Shown here: one piece after another, positions 8,353 to 16,517 of the stretch
Layout: each line of letters starts with the position of its first letter
Position numbering within the stretch: position 1 is the stretch's first letter
Translations under genes and position numbers: made by a program
Notes under the pieces: generated by a model
What the model was told of the DNA's origin: nothing
The model's database searches: none
What the model saw: only the letters and a program-made list of their open reading frames with translations
DNA from: Rhizobium sp. Leaf371
GTDB taxonomy: Bacteria; Pseudomonadota; Alphaproteobacteria; Rhizobiales; Rhizobiaceae
Length of the DNA: 64,000 nucleotides
Assembly (NCBI RefSeq): GCF_001424045.1
Contig: NZ_LMQB01000001.1
Coordinates: 62,002-126,001 of the forward strand
Direction of reading: 5' to 3'

Positions 8353-10367
8353 GCGGCTTCATGTTCCAGGCCTTCGTCTATCTCGCGGCCGCGATCACCT
8401 CCGTCATCATCGCCGCCCGCCTCGGCCTCGGCTCGGTGCTCGGCTATCTCATCGCCGGCATCGTCATCGGCCCTGTCTTTCATCTGGTCGGCAACGAAAC
8501 GCAGGATCTCCAGCATTTCGCCGAGTTCGGCGTCGTGATGATGCTGTTCCTGGTCGGGCTGGAGCTTCAGCCGCAGGCGCTCTGGGACATGCGGGCCCGG
8601 CTGCTCGGCCTCGGCGGCCTGCAGGTCGTGGGCTCGGCCGCGGTGGTCGCGGGCATCGGTCTTGCCGCCGGCTTGCCCTGGCAGACCGCGGTCGCGGTCG
8701 GGCTCATCCTGTCGTTGTCCTCTACCGCCATCGTGCTGCAGACGCTGAGCGAAAAGGGTCTCCTGAAGTCGCAAGGCGGGCGATCGAGCTTTTCCGTGCT
8801 GCTTTTCCAGGATATCGCGGTCATTCCCATGCTGGCCGTCCTGCCGCTTCTCGCCCTTCCGGCGCTGCAGGGTGGCGATCACGCCGCTCATGGCGCGGGC
8901 ACTGCGGCGACGCTCGTCTCGGACCTTCCGGGCTGGCAGGTGGCGCTGGTGACCCTTCTGGCCGTCGCCTTCGTCGTGGTGGCCGGGCATTTTCTCTCGC
9001 GCCCCGTTTTCCGGCTGATCGCGGCGTCCCGGCTGCGCGAGATGTTTACGGCCGCCGCCCTGCTGCTCGTCGTTTCCACCGCCTTGCTGATGAGCATGGT
9101 CGGCCTGTCCCCGGCGCTTGGCACGTTTCTGGCCGGCGTGGTTCTGGCCAACAGCGAATTCCGCCACGAGCTCGAAAGCGATATCGAACCGTTCAAGGGC
9201 CTGCTGCTCGGCCTGTTCTTCATCACGGTCGGCGCCGGCATCGATTTCTCGCTGCTCACGGCCAATCTCGGCCTCGTTCTCCTGCTCACGGTCGGCGTCA
9301 TCACCGTCAAGGCCGCGGTGCTGTGGCTGATCGGGCATCTCTACAAGCTGCGCGGCTCCGACCGTTGGCTTTTGGCGCTGGGGCTGGCGCAGGCCGGCGA
9401 GTTCGGCTTCGTTCTCGTCTCCTTCACGGTGCAGAATGCCGTTCTGCCGTCCGAGCTTGCCGCCATCATCATGCTCGTGATCGCCTTTTCCATGCTGCTG
9501 ACGCCGGCGCTCTTCATCCTGTTCGACAAGGTGATCGTGCCGCGCCTCGACCGGGGGCAGGTGGACGAGGCCGACGAGATCGGGGAGGAGGCCTCCGTCA
9601 TCATCGCCGGTCTCGGCCGCTTCGGGCAGATCATCAACCGCATGCTGCTCGCCAACGGCTACAAGACGATCGTGCTCGACAGCCGCTCGGATGTCATCGA
9701 CGGGCTGCGCAAATTCGGCGTGCGCTCCTTCTTCGGCGATGCCGGTCGTCCGGATCTGCTGCACTCCGCCGGATTGCGCAAGGCGCGCCTGCTGGTCGTC
9801 GCCATCGACGATATCGAACGGGCCACGAGCATCGTCCGCCATGCCCGGCATGAAAACCCGGCGATCCACATCATCGCCCGCGCCTACGATCGCAACCATG
9901 TCTACCAGCTCTACGAAGCGGGTGCCGACGACATCGTGCGCGAGGTTTTCGACAGCTCCGTCCGGGCTGCGGGATATGCGCTGCAGAGCCTCGGCATGCA
10001 CCCTTTCGACGTGGAAAAGAGCAAGGCCGTGTTCGTCCGGCAGGACAATTGGGGTCTGCGCCAGCTTGCGCCGCTCTGGAAGCACGATGTGCCCGTGTTC
10101 GAAAACAAGGCGTACATCGCCCGTGCCCGCGAGATCTCGGAGATCCTGGAACAGGCCATGATGGGCGACCGCAGCGCGCTGCACGACCGGACCGAGCGCG
10201 GCTGGACCCCGCCGGATATCGCGGCGCGCAACCATGACGCCGACGGCCATGATCAGGGCGGGCACGATCTCGGCAAACAGGATGTTGCCGAACGGGAACT
10301 GGCTAAACGGGAATTGGCCAAACGGGAACTCGCCAAACGGGATTTGGATGGACAGGGCGAGGGGTAG
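8349..10367 (+). CDS. CPA2-family monovalent cation:proton antiporter, KefB/KefC type
   Basis: A 672-residue inner-membrane potassium efflux protein. About 12 hydrophobic segments occupy residues 1-390, with family phrases GSVLGYLIAGIVIGP, FGVVMMLFLVGLELQP, and SLSSTAIVLQTLSEKG. An RCK/TrkA-N nucleotide-binding domain follows, starting at VIIAGLGRFGQIINRMLLANG and including the GDAGRPDLLHSAG loop. The polypeptide then extends beyond the usual end into an odd tail encoded by a 15-bp tandem repeat (four copies of a five-residue RELAK-type unit), ending in DGQGEG. The tail looks like a repeat-driven C-terminal extension. The gene is coupled to the KefF-like gene upstream. Confidence 0.92.
   Translation: MSGFMFQAFVYLAAAITSVIIAARLGLGSVLGYLIAGIVIGPVFHLVGNETQDLQHFAEFGVVMMLFLVGLELQPQALWDMRARLLGLGGLQVVGSAAVVAGIGLAAGLPWQTAVAVGLILSLSSTAIVLQTLSEKGLLKSQGGRSSFSVLLFQDIAVIPMLAVLPLLALPALQGGDHAAHGAGTAATLVSDLPGWQVALVTLLAVAFVVVAGHFLSRPVFRLIAASRLREMFTAAALLLVVSTALLMSMVGLSPALGTFLAGVVLANSEFRHELESDIEPFKGLLLGLFFITVGAGIDFSLLTANLGLVLLLTVGVITVKAAVLWLIGHLYKLRGSDRWLLALGLAQAGEFGFVLVSFTVQNAVLPSELAAIIMLVIAFSMLLTPALFILFDKVIVPRLDRGQVDEADEIGEEASVIIAGLGRFGQIINRMLLANGYKTIVLDSRSDVIDGLRKFGVRSFFGDAGRPDLLHSAGLRKARLLVVAIDDIERATSIVRHARHENPAIHIIARAYDRNHVYQLYEAGADDIVREVFDSSVRAAGYALQSLGMHPFDVEKSKAVFVRQDNWGLRQLAPLWKHDVPVFENKAYIARAREISEILEQAMMGDRSALHDRTERGWTPPDIAARNHDADGHDQGGHDLGKQDVAERELAKRELAKRELAKRDLDGQGEG
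10288..10347. repeat. 15-bp tandem repeat, four units, coding
   Basis: Units begin at 10288, 10303, 10318 and 10333. The core is (c)caaacgggaactgg with one to three changes per copy. In the antiporter frame it encodes ERELAKRELAKRELAKRDL. The unit length is a multiple of three, so copy-number change would keep the frame. Confidence 0.85.
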
Positions 10368-10428
10368 GGCGCTCGCGCTTCGAGGCGGTTCGCCGCTGAC
10401 GCATACCGACCCTGCGGGAGACGACTGC

Positions 10429-11583
10429 ATGCCATCGACCCCATTTTCGCGCGCCGCCCGCTTCATGCCCTGGCCGGCATCGCCCGTCAGCCCGAAGGAG
10501 CGGCTTCGCTCGGCAGCGGGCGCGCTGTTCGGCCTGCTGGTCACCGGCCTCCTCGGTGCCTTCCTGATCGCGACCTTCCCCCTCTCGCCGGCACTGGTCG
10601 CGCCGATGGGGGCTTCGGCCGTCCTTCTGTTCGCCGTCCCGTCCAGCCCGCTTGCCCAGCCCTGGTCGTTGATCGGCGGCAATCTGGTGGCGGCCTTCGT
10701 CGGGGTCACGGTGGTGACGTTCGTGCCCGATCCGATGCTCGGCGCCGCCCTGGCGGGCGCGATCGCCATCGGCGCGATGATGAGCCTGCGCTGCCTGCAT
10801 CCGCCGAGCGGGGCGATCGCGCTGACCGCCGTTCTCGGGGGCCCGTCGATCCATTCGCTCGGCTATGGTTTTCTGCTCTGGCCGGTGCTCGGAAACTCGC
10901 TGCTGCTCCTGGCCGCGGCGCTGCTCTTCAACAACCTGACCGGTCGCCGCTATCCGCATGTCGCAGCTCCCGCGCTCGGTTCGCACCAGACGAAGGACCC
11001 GTCGCCTGCGACCCGCATCGGCTTTGCCGCCGAGGATCTCGATGCCGTGCTGAAGGATTACGACCGGGTTCTCGACATCCAGCGCGACGAGCTTGCGACC
11101 ATCCTCAAGCGCACGGAGCTGCGCGCGCTCCAGCGCCAGTCCGGACAGACGCCGTGCGGGCAGATCATGTCGCGCGACGTGATCGCCATCGCGCCGGATG
11201 CCTCGCTGTCGGAGGCGCATGCGCTCCTGCGGGCCCACCATATCAAGGCCCTGCCGGTGACCGACGACAATGCCCGCGTCATTGGCATCCTGACCCAGAC
11301 CGATATTCTCGATCGCGCCGACTGGACACGCGGCCGTCCGACCATCGGCTTCCGTCGCCGCTACCAATTGGCCGTCTCCGGCTCGACGGCGCCGAACGGC
11401 ACCGTGAAGGACATCATGACCAGCCCCGTGCGAATGGTATCGCCCGACGATTCCCTCTCCGAAGCCATCCTCCTCTTTGCCGAAGGCGGCCTCCACCATC
11501 TCCCCGTCACCGACCCCCAGAACCGCCTCGTCGGCATCGTCTCGCAATCGGACGTGCTCGTGGCGATGCTGGCGGAGCGGTGA
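10429..11583 (+). CDS. HPP-family membrane protein with two CBS domains
   Basis: A 384-residue inner-membrane protein. The N-terminal HPP domain has about four to five transmembrane helices and the eponymous RCLHPPSGAIAL motif. It includes APMGASAVLLFAVPSSPLAQPW, the family signature. A linker follows, and the C-terminus has a CBS pair (IMSRDVIAIAPDASLSEAHALL, then IMTSPVRMVSPDDSLSEAILL), which usually binds adenosine ligands. HPP proteins are implicated in nitrite or other anion transport in some organisms; the substrate here is not predictable. The ATG at 10429 has CGGGAG upstream. An in-frame extension back into the antiporter gene exists and is rejected. It lies downstream of the antiporter pair, possibly in one transcript. 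Confidence 0.85.
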   Translation: MPSTPFSRAARFMPWPASPVSPKERLRSAAGALFGLLVTGLLGAFLIATFPLSPALVAPMGASAVLLFAVPSSPLAQPWSLIGGNLVAAFVGVTVVTFVPDPMLGAALAGAIAIGAMMSLRCLHPPSGAIALTAVLGGPSIHSLGYGFLLWPVLGNSLLLLAAALLFNNLTGRRYPHVAAPALGSHQTKDPSPATRIGFAAEDLDAVLKDYDRVLDIQRDELATILKRTELRALQRQSGQTPCGQIMSRDVIAIAPDASLSEAHALLRAHHIKALPVTDDNARVIGILTQTDILDRADWTRGRPTIGFRRRYQLAVSGSTAPNGTVKDIMTSPVRMVSPDDSLSEAILLFAEGGLHHLPVTDPQNRLVGIVSQSDVLVAMLAER

Positions 11584-11664
11584 GGAGAGGCTGGCAGAGA
11601 ACGCCTGCCAACGCCCGCCGCCCGCTGACTGCAACCATGGCTTCGATGAGTCTCTTGTTCGGCC

Positions 11665-12687
11665 CTACCGCCAGCCGAGCGCCGGTGCGATCTGGGTCAG
11701 GATGGTTTCGATGACGTGGGTGTTGTAGTCGACGCCGAGCTGGTTGGGGACCGTGAGGAGGAGCGTGTCGGCTTCGGCGATGGCTTCGTCGGTGCGGAGC
11801 TGCTCGATGAGGACGTCGGGCTCGGCGGCGTAGCCGCGACCGAAGATGGCGCGGGTGTCGGCGTCGATGAAGCCGATCTTGTCGCGGGCCTCGCCCGAGC
11901 GGCCGAAATAGGCGCGATCGAGATCGTTGGCGAGGGCGAAGATGCTGCGGCTGACGGAGACACGCGGCGTGCGGGCGTGGCCGGCAGCCTTGAAGGCGGC
12001 GCGGTAGGCGCGGATCTGGTCGGCCTGCTGCACATGGAAGGGCTCGCCGGTCTCGTCGTCCTTCAGCGTCGAGCTCTGCAGGTTCATGCCCAGTTTCGCG
12101 GCCCAAATCGCCGTCGCGTTGGAGCTTGCGCCCCACCAGATCCGGTCGCGAAGGCCCGGCGCGTGTGGTTCCAGGCGCAGAAGGCCGGGCGGGTTCGGAA
12201 ACATCGGGTTGGGGTTCGGCTCGGCAAAGCCTTCGCCGCGCAGCACGTCATAGAAGACCTCGGCGTGGCGCCGGGCCATGTCGCCGCTCGTTTCGCCGTC
12301 TGCCGGCGCATAACCGAAGTGCCGCCATCCGTCGATCACCTGTTCCGGCGAACCGCGGCTGATGCCGAGCTGCAGGCGGCCGCCGGAGATGATGTCGGCA
12401 GCACCCGCATCCTCGGCCATGTAGAGCGGATTTTCGTAGCGCATGTCGATGACCGCCGTGCCGATCTCGATCCGGCTGGTGCGCGCACCGACGGCGGCCA
12501 GGAGGGGAAAGGGCGATGCCAGCTGGCGGGCGAAATGGTGCACGCGGAAATAGGCGCCGTCGGCGCCCAGCGCTTCCGCCGCAACGGCAAGGTCGATCGA
12601 CTGCAGCAGCGTATCGGCGGCACTTCGCGTCTGCGATTGCGTCGAGGGCGTCCAGTGGCCGAAGGAGAGGAAGCCGATCTTTTTCAT
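11665..12687 (-). CDS. LLM-class flavin-dependent oxidoreductase (luciferase-like)
   Basis: A 340-residue TIM-barrel FMN/F420-type monooxygenase of the bacterial-luciferase superfamily. It starts MKKIGFLSFGHW. Superfamily phrases are HHFARQLASPFPLLAAVGARTSRIEIGTAVIDMRYENPLYMAEDA, the LQLGISRGSPEQV loop and IWWGASSNATAIWAAKLG. The ATG at 12687 starts the conserved first beta strand, so the longer frame upstream is rejected. The substrate is unknown. It converges with the HPP-CBS gene and stands alone. Confidence 0.88.
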   Translation of the reverse strand: MKKIGFLSFGHWTPSTQSQTRSAADTLLQSIDLAVAAEALGADGAYFRVHHFARQLASPFPLLAAVGARTSRIEIGTAVIDMRYENPLYMAEDAGAADIISGGRLQLGISRGSPEQVIDGWRHFGYAPADGETSGDMARRHAEVFYDVLRGEGFAEPNPNPMFPNPPGLLRLEPHAPGLRDRIWWGASSNATAIWAAKLGMNLQSSTLKDDETGEPFHVQQADQIRAYRAAFKAAGHARTPRVSVSRSIFALANDLDRAYFGRSGEARDKIGFIDADTRAIFGRGYAAEPDVLIEQLRTDEAIAEADTLLLTVPNQLGVDYNTHVIETILTQIAPALGWR

Positions 12688-13016
12688 GATATTGTCCTGC
12701 TCGTCTCGATGTGGTGCCGGCGTTTTCGCACAGTCCCTGGCATGGAGACAATCTTGCATTCGCAGCACGGTGCGTTCGCATTCGAGGAGCAACGACACTT
12801 GGACGCTGTCGCCGCCTGCTGGGTCGTGCCGTCGCCTGCGGCCGTTGCGCGCCTTGCGAGACGGGCGCCGCCGCGCCGCTTCGCCGCAGGGCATGGGCCA
12901 ATGCCCGGCTTTCCTCGCGAGCGCGAGCGCGCTAGATCTGCGCCTATCCGACGTCGCTGTCTCGGGCGTGAGCATGGCCTGGTCCTGCGGTGCGAGAGAC
13001 GCAAAAGAGGCAGATC
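12688..13016. other. Divergent intergenic stretch without a recognisable gene
   Basis: About 330 bases lie between the LLM oxidoreductase and the YcnI-like gene. Open frames on both strands are Arg/Ala-rich and lack ribosome binding sites. It should contain the promoters of both flanking genes, but I cannot point to convincing -35/-10 pairs. I see no inverted repeat resembling a copper-regulator box ahead of the YcnI-CopCD pair. Confidence 0.35.
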
Positions 13017-13541
13017 ATGCGCCATTCCGTCCCTTCCTTCCGCGCCGAGCGCGCCCGCCGGGTGCTTTTTTCCGGCTTTGCCCTCTGCCTTTCCCTCGTC
13101 TCGGGGCCGGCCGGTGCGCATGTCACCATTGCCGCAAAGGCGGTTAAGGCCGGGAAGACGAGCACGTTCGTGCTCAAGATACCGCATGGTTGCGGCGGTG
13201 CCGCGACGACCGGGCTGCGGGTCGCGGTGCCCGCCGTGCTGTCCGATATCGAGCCACAGGAGAAGGCCGGCTGGACCGCCGTGGTGACGCCGGCCACAGC
13301 TGCGGCCGGCGGCTCAAAGGCGAAACAGGCGCAGATCGGCTGGACGGGCGGCACGATTGCGGCGTCCGACCATGCGGAGTTCGCGTTCAAGGCGAAAGTC
13401 GCGGCCGATGCCAAGGGCCGGATCTACGTGCCGATCGTCCAGCAATGCGGCGATGCCGCCGAACGCTGGATCAAGATCCCCTCGGGTGCGGATGCGGGCG
13501 AGCCGGACAAGCCGGCGCCTGCCTTCGACGTGACGCCCTGA
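13017..13541 (+). CDS. YcnI-family (DUF1775) periplasmic copper-binding protein
   Basis: A 174-residue secreted protein. A signal peptide (VLFSGFALCLSLVSGPAGA) ends at residue 34, so the mature protein begins with His (HVTI). In YcnI of Bacillus, which binds a single Cu(II), the mature N-terminal His is a ligand. The core has ITLKIPHGC-like text (FVLKIPHGCGGAATTGLRVAVP), AGWTAVVTP and a late Trp (ERWIKIP), all in family positions. AAGAGG precedes the ATG by 6 nt. It lies 7 nt before the CopC-CopD fusion gene, which is the usual ycnI-ycnJ pairing, so a joint role in copper handling is inferred. Confidence 0.88.
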   Translation: MRHSVPSFRAERARRVLFSGFALCLSLVSGPAGAHVTIAAKAVKAGKTSTFVLKIPHGCGGAATTGLRVAVPAVLSDIEPQEKAGWTAVVTPATAAAGGSKAKQAQIGWTGGTIAASDHAEFAFKAKVAADAKGRIYVPIVQQCGDAAERWIKIPSGADAGEPDKPAPAFDVTP

Positions 13542-13548
13542 CCGCGCC

Positions 13549-15312
13549 GTGCTGCTTGGCATCATCAGTGTGAAGGCGGTCGGGCGAGGTCTTGGCGGGC
13601 GCCGGCACTCGCACTGGCGTCGGCACTCGCACTGGCATCGGCACTGGCTTTGGCAAAAAAGCCTGCGCGTGCTGTCGATCCTGCCGCTGTGCCTGCTGGC
13701 GAGCGCCGGCGTGGCCTTTGCCCATGCGCAGCTCGTCTCGTCCGATCCTGCCGATGGGGCAGTGCTTGCCGCACCGCCGCGGGAGATCGTGCTCGTTTTT
13801 TCGGAGCCGGTCGTCCCGCTGGTCTTCCGGCTGAGCGACCCGGCCGGGGGGATCGAGGCGCTGCCGGCGGCCGGGGCAGGGATAGGAACGGCCGGGACGC
13901 GGCTCGTCGTTACACTGCCGCCAGCGCTCGCTTCGGGGACGCACAGCCTGTCGTGGCGGGTGACCTCGGCGGATGGACATCCGATCGGCAGCGGGTTTTT
14001 CTTCTCCATCGGCAAAGCGACCGCGTCCCTCGGCGATGGCGGCGCGACCTCGGGCGATAGAGTGACCGCGGTCGGCCTGTTCGTCTCGCGCCTGTTGGTG
14101 ATGGCCGGCCTTGTCCTCGGGGTCGGCGGCGCGGGGTGGGTGGCCCTGTTTTCCCGGTTGCAGCCTGCGCCGGATTCGCCTTCCGCGGCTCTGCCGGTCC
14201 CGGCTCCGGCCCTCGTGGCGGCTTCGCTTTGGCTCGGTCTTGCCGCCACGCCGGTGTGGATCGCCTTTCAGGGCTTCGATGCGCTGGGGGAGGCGGCCCG
14301 GGGATGGGCGTCGTCCGCGGTCTGGTCCGCCGGGCTTCAGGGCACGGCCTATGGTCGCGCCGCGCTCCTCTGCGCCGGGGCCATCGTCGCGGCGATCGTG
14401 TCGCTGCGCGCGCGCCGCGTATCCCTCCGGCTTTGGCTTGCCGCGCTTGCCTTCGGGCTGGCGGGCGTTTCCGCAATCGTTGCGGGACATGCGGCCACCG
14501 CGCCGCCACGGATCGTCACCGTTCCCGCGATCATGCTGCACATGCTCGGCGCGATGGCCTGGATCGGCGGTCTTCTGCCCCTTCGGGCAGCGCTCGGCGC
14601 AGCGCGGGGCGCGTCATCCCGGGCTGATCCCGATGGCGCGGCGCTTCGGCTGTTCTCGCGCTTTATCCCCTTCGTGCTGGCTGCGCTCATCGCTTCGGGC
14701 CTGCTGCTGGCGATCGTTCAGGTGCAGGCGGTGTCGAACCTGTGGACCACGGCCTATGGGCGGGTGCTGCTCGCCAAGCTCGCACTCGTCCTGCTTCTGG
14801 TCGTGCTGGCCGCGGCCAATCGGTTTCTTTGGACCCGCCCTGCCGCAGAGGGGTCGCTTGGGGCCTTGCGTCTTTTGAGGCGCAGCATCGTGGCGGAGGT
14901 CGTGATCGGCACGATGGTGCTTGCCGTCCTCGGCCTCTGGCGCTTCACCCCGCCGCCCCGGGCCCTGGCCATGTCGGCGCCGACCCTCCAGGATCACGTG
15001 CTCGAGGAAGAGGGGTTGATGGCGACGCTCTCGCTCACGCCGGCGCGGCCGGGTCCGGTTCGCGTCTCTGTCGCCGGGCTGATGCTCGACGGGCAGCCGG
15101 TCGATCCCCTCTCGGTCACGGTCGAACTCGCGCAGTCCGGCAGCGACATCGGGCCCTTCGTGCGCGAAGCCCGGCTGGGCGAGGACGGGCGCTTTCAGGC
15201 CGATGGCTTCGTGCTGTCCGTCGGCGGCGCCTGGACCGTGCGCGTCACGGTGCTGGTGGATGATTTCACGTCGGTGACGATGACGGACCGCTTCGACATC
15301 GCGCCGTTCTGA
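13549..15312 (+). CDS. CopC-CopD fusion, copper resistance/import protein (YcnJ-like)
   Basis: A 587-residue protein (from GTG 13549). It has a CopC domain, starting AHAQLVSSDPADGAVL after a signal-like helix, with the second ligand region at SADGHPIGSG. A CopD membrane domain with about eight helices follows, then a C-terminal domain (LTPARPGPVRVSVAGL). The first His after the predicted cleavage (about residue 59) is the usual CopC copper ligand. The start is uncertain. GTG 13549 gives a His/Trp-rich leader (RRHSHWRRHSHWHRHW) encoded by an 18-bp tandem repeat. GTG 13669 would begin just at the signal peptide but has no binding site. It sits 7 nt after the YcnI-like gene. Confidence 0.87.
   Translation: MLLGIISVKAVGRGLGGRRHSHWRRHSHWHRHWLWQKSLRVLSILPLCLLASAGVAFAHAQLVSSDPADGAVLAAPPREIVLVFSEPVVPLVFRLSDPAGGIEALPAAGAGIGTAGTRLVVTLPPALASGTHSLSWRVTSADGHPIGSGFFFSIGKATASLGDGGATSGDRVTAVGLFVSRLLVMAGLVLGVGGAGWVALFSRLQPAPDSPSAALPVPAPALVAASLWLGLAATPVWIAFQGFDALGEAARGWASSAVWSAGLQGTAYGRAALLCAGAIVAAIVSLRARRVSLRLWLAALAFGLAGVSAIVAGHAATAPPRIVTVPAIMLHMLGAMAWIGGLLPLRAALGAARGASSRADPDGAALRLFSRFIPFVLAALIASGLLLAIVQVQAVSNLWTTAYGRVLLAKLALVLLLVVLAAANRFLWTRPAAEGSLGALRLLRRSIVAEVVIGTMVLAVLGLWRFTPPPRALAMSAPTLQDHVLEEEGLMATLSLTPARPGPVRVSVAGLMLDGQPVDPLSVTVELAQSGSDIGPFVREARLGEDGRFQADGFVLSVGGAWTVRVTVLVDDFTSVTMTDRFDIAPF
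13603..13654. repeat. 18-bp tandem repeat in the 5' end of the CopC-CopD gene
   Basis: cggcactcgcactggcgt at 13603 and cggcactcgcactggcat at 13621 are followed by a partial third unit from 13639. In the frame of the GTG at 13549 each unit encodes a six-residue His/Trp/Arg block. The unit is a multiple of three. Confidence 0.8.
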
Positions 15313-15381
15313 TCGCCGAGCGCCCAGAAGGATTGCGAAGAGGACCGACGGCCCGATATCGCGGCTTTGACGGATGAAGCG

Positions 15382-15428
15382 TCCAGAACGAGCCGGGCCT
15401 CCAGAACGAGCCGGGGCTCCAGAATGAG
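15382..15428. repeat. 18-bp tandem repeat upstream of metQ
   Basis: tccagaacgagccgggcc (15382) and tccagaacgagccggggc (15400) are followed by the partial unit tccagaatgag (15418). It lies between the CopC-CopD stop and the metQ start, about 160 nt before metQ. I see no start or stop codon context that would make it coding. Confidence 0.8.
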
Positions 15429-15585
15429 ATTGCGTGACCTGCCGCGGATTTGGACCGAATTTCTACGGCAACGCGGATCGGCAGGCCATCCTTCGTTGCT
15501 TCATAAGGGACCATTTGCCATTTTTCAGGGCATCGAACAGACGTTCTCCTCCCGAGACCGAATCCAGACCGAAAGCAGACCCGCC

Positions 15586-16434
15586 ATGACGAAAACCTTG
15601 AGCCGCCTCATCGAGAAGACCGCCTTTACCCGTCGCGCCGGCCTTGCGCTTGCCGCGTCCGCAGCCGTCGCTGCCTTCGTCTCCATCGGGCCGGCACCGG
15701 CTCTGGCGCAGGACAAGACATCCGTGAAGGTCGGGATCATGAGCGGCGAAGACGAGGACGTCTGGCGCGTCGTCGTGGCGGAAGCCGGCAAGAAGGGGCT
15801 TTCGGTCGAGACCGTCGTCTTCAACGACTACACCCAGCCGAACGAGGCGCTGGAGCGCGGCGAGATCGACGCCAATGCCTTCCAGCACCTTCCCTATCTC
15901 GAAAACCAGATCAAGCAGCACGGCTACAAGATCGTGCCTGCGGGCTATACCGGCGTCTGGCCGATCGGGGTCTATTCCCGCAAGACGTCCAAGATTGCGG
16001 ATCTGCCGGAAGGCGCCGTCGTCGGCGTGCCGAACGATCCGTCGAACGAGGGGCGTGCCCTGCGCGTGCTGCAGAACGAGGGCCTGATCAAGCTCAAGGA
16101 GGGCACGGGCATCCTCGCGACGATCACCGATATCGAGGAAAACCCCAAGAAGCTCGAGATCAAGGAGCTGGACGCCGGCATCGTCGGCCGCTCCATCGAC
16201 GATCTCGACGCGGCCGTCGTCAATACGGACTGGGCGCTGAAGAGCGGCCTGACGCCGGACAACCGGATCGCGCAGGAGCCGGTGGACGGCAATCCGTACC
16301 GCAACTTCATCGCGGTCAAGGAAGACCAGAAGGATGCGCCCTGGGTCAAGACGCTCGTCTCGTCCTACCAGAACGAGGCGGTGAAGGCCGAGTTCGATCG
16401 TGTGTACAAGGGCACGGGCATCAGCGCCTACTGA
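15586..16434 (+). CDS. metQ: MetQ/NlpA-family methionine ABC transporter binding protein
   Basis: A 282-residue substrate-binding protein for uptake of methionine or related compounds. The N-terminal signal region ([17 protein letters not shown] then APALAQ) suggests a cleaved exported protein rather than a lipoprotein, because no lipobox Cys is present. NlpA-family phrases include [16 protein letters not shown]-like text ([23 protein letters not shown]), [33 protein letters not shown], and the terminal [10 protein letters not shown] long in-frame extension upstream is rejected. It is followed by a 14-bp hairpin and then metN and metI, so the ABC transporter is complete. Confidence 0.92.
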   Translation: MTKTLSRLIEKTAFTRRAGLALAASAAVAAFVSIGPAPALAQDKTSVKVGIMSGEDEDVWRVVVAEAGKKGLSVETVVFNDYTQPNEALERGEIDANAFQHLPYLENQIKQHGYKIVPAGYTGVWPIGVYSRKTSKIADLPEGAVVGVPNDPSNEGRALRVLQNEGLIKLKEGTGILATITDIEENPKKLEIKELDAGIVGRSIDDLDAAVVNTDWALKSGLTPDNRIAQEPVDGNPYRNFIAVKEDQKDAPWVKTLVSSYQNEAVKAEFDRVYKGTGISAY

Positions 16435-16457
16435 TCCGACAGACGTCGAAGATAGAA

Positions 16458-16489
16458 AACGGCTCGCGGCATGGTTGCCGCGAGCCGTT
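16458..16489 (+). terminator. Perfect 14-bp hairpin between metQ and metN
   Basis: AACGGCTCGCGGCA (16458-16471) and TGCCGCGAGCCGTT (16476-16489) form a perfect stem with a 4-nt loop, 23 nt after the metQ stop. No T-tract follows. It would protect the metQ part of the transcript or attenuate metN-metI, giving more binding protein than transporter. Confidence 0.7.
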
Positions 16490-16517
16490 CGCCGTTGCGG
16501 CGAGGAAGGACGAGAGA

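Noticed and set aside
8181-10769. An 862-codon open frame antisense to the antiporter gene
   Set aside because: Low-complexity, Asp/Arg/Gln/His-rich text typical of antisense frames in GC-rich genes; the plus-strand KefC-type protein is unambiguous.
15313-15585. Possible SAM-type riboswitch ahead of metQ
   Set aside because: I looked for a SAM-II-like stem and conserved core and found none; the region is dominated by an 18-bp tandem repeat. A covariance-model search would settle it.
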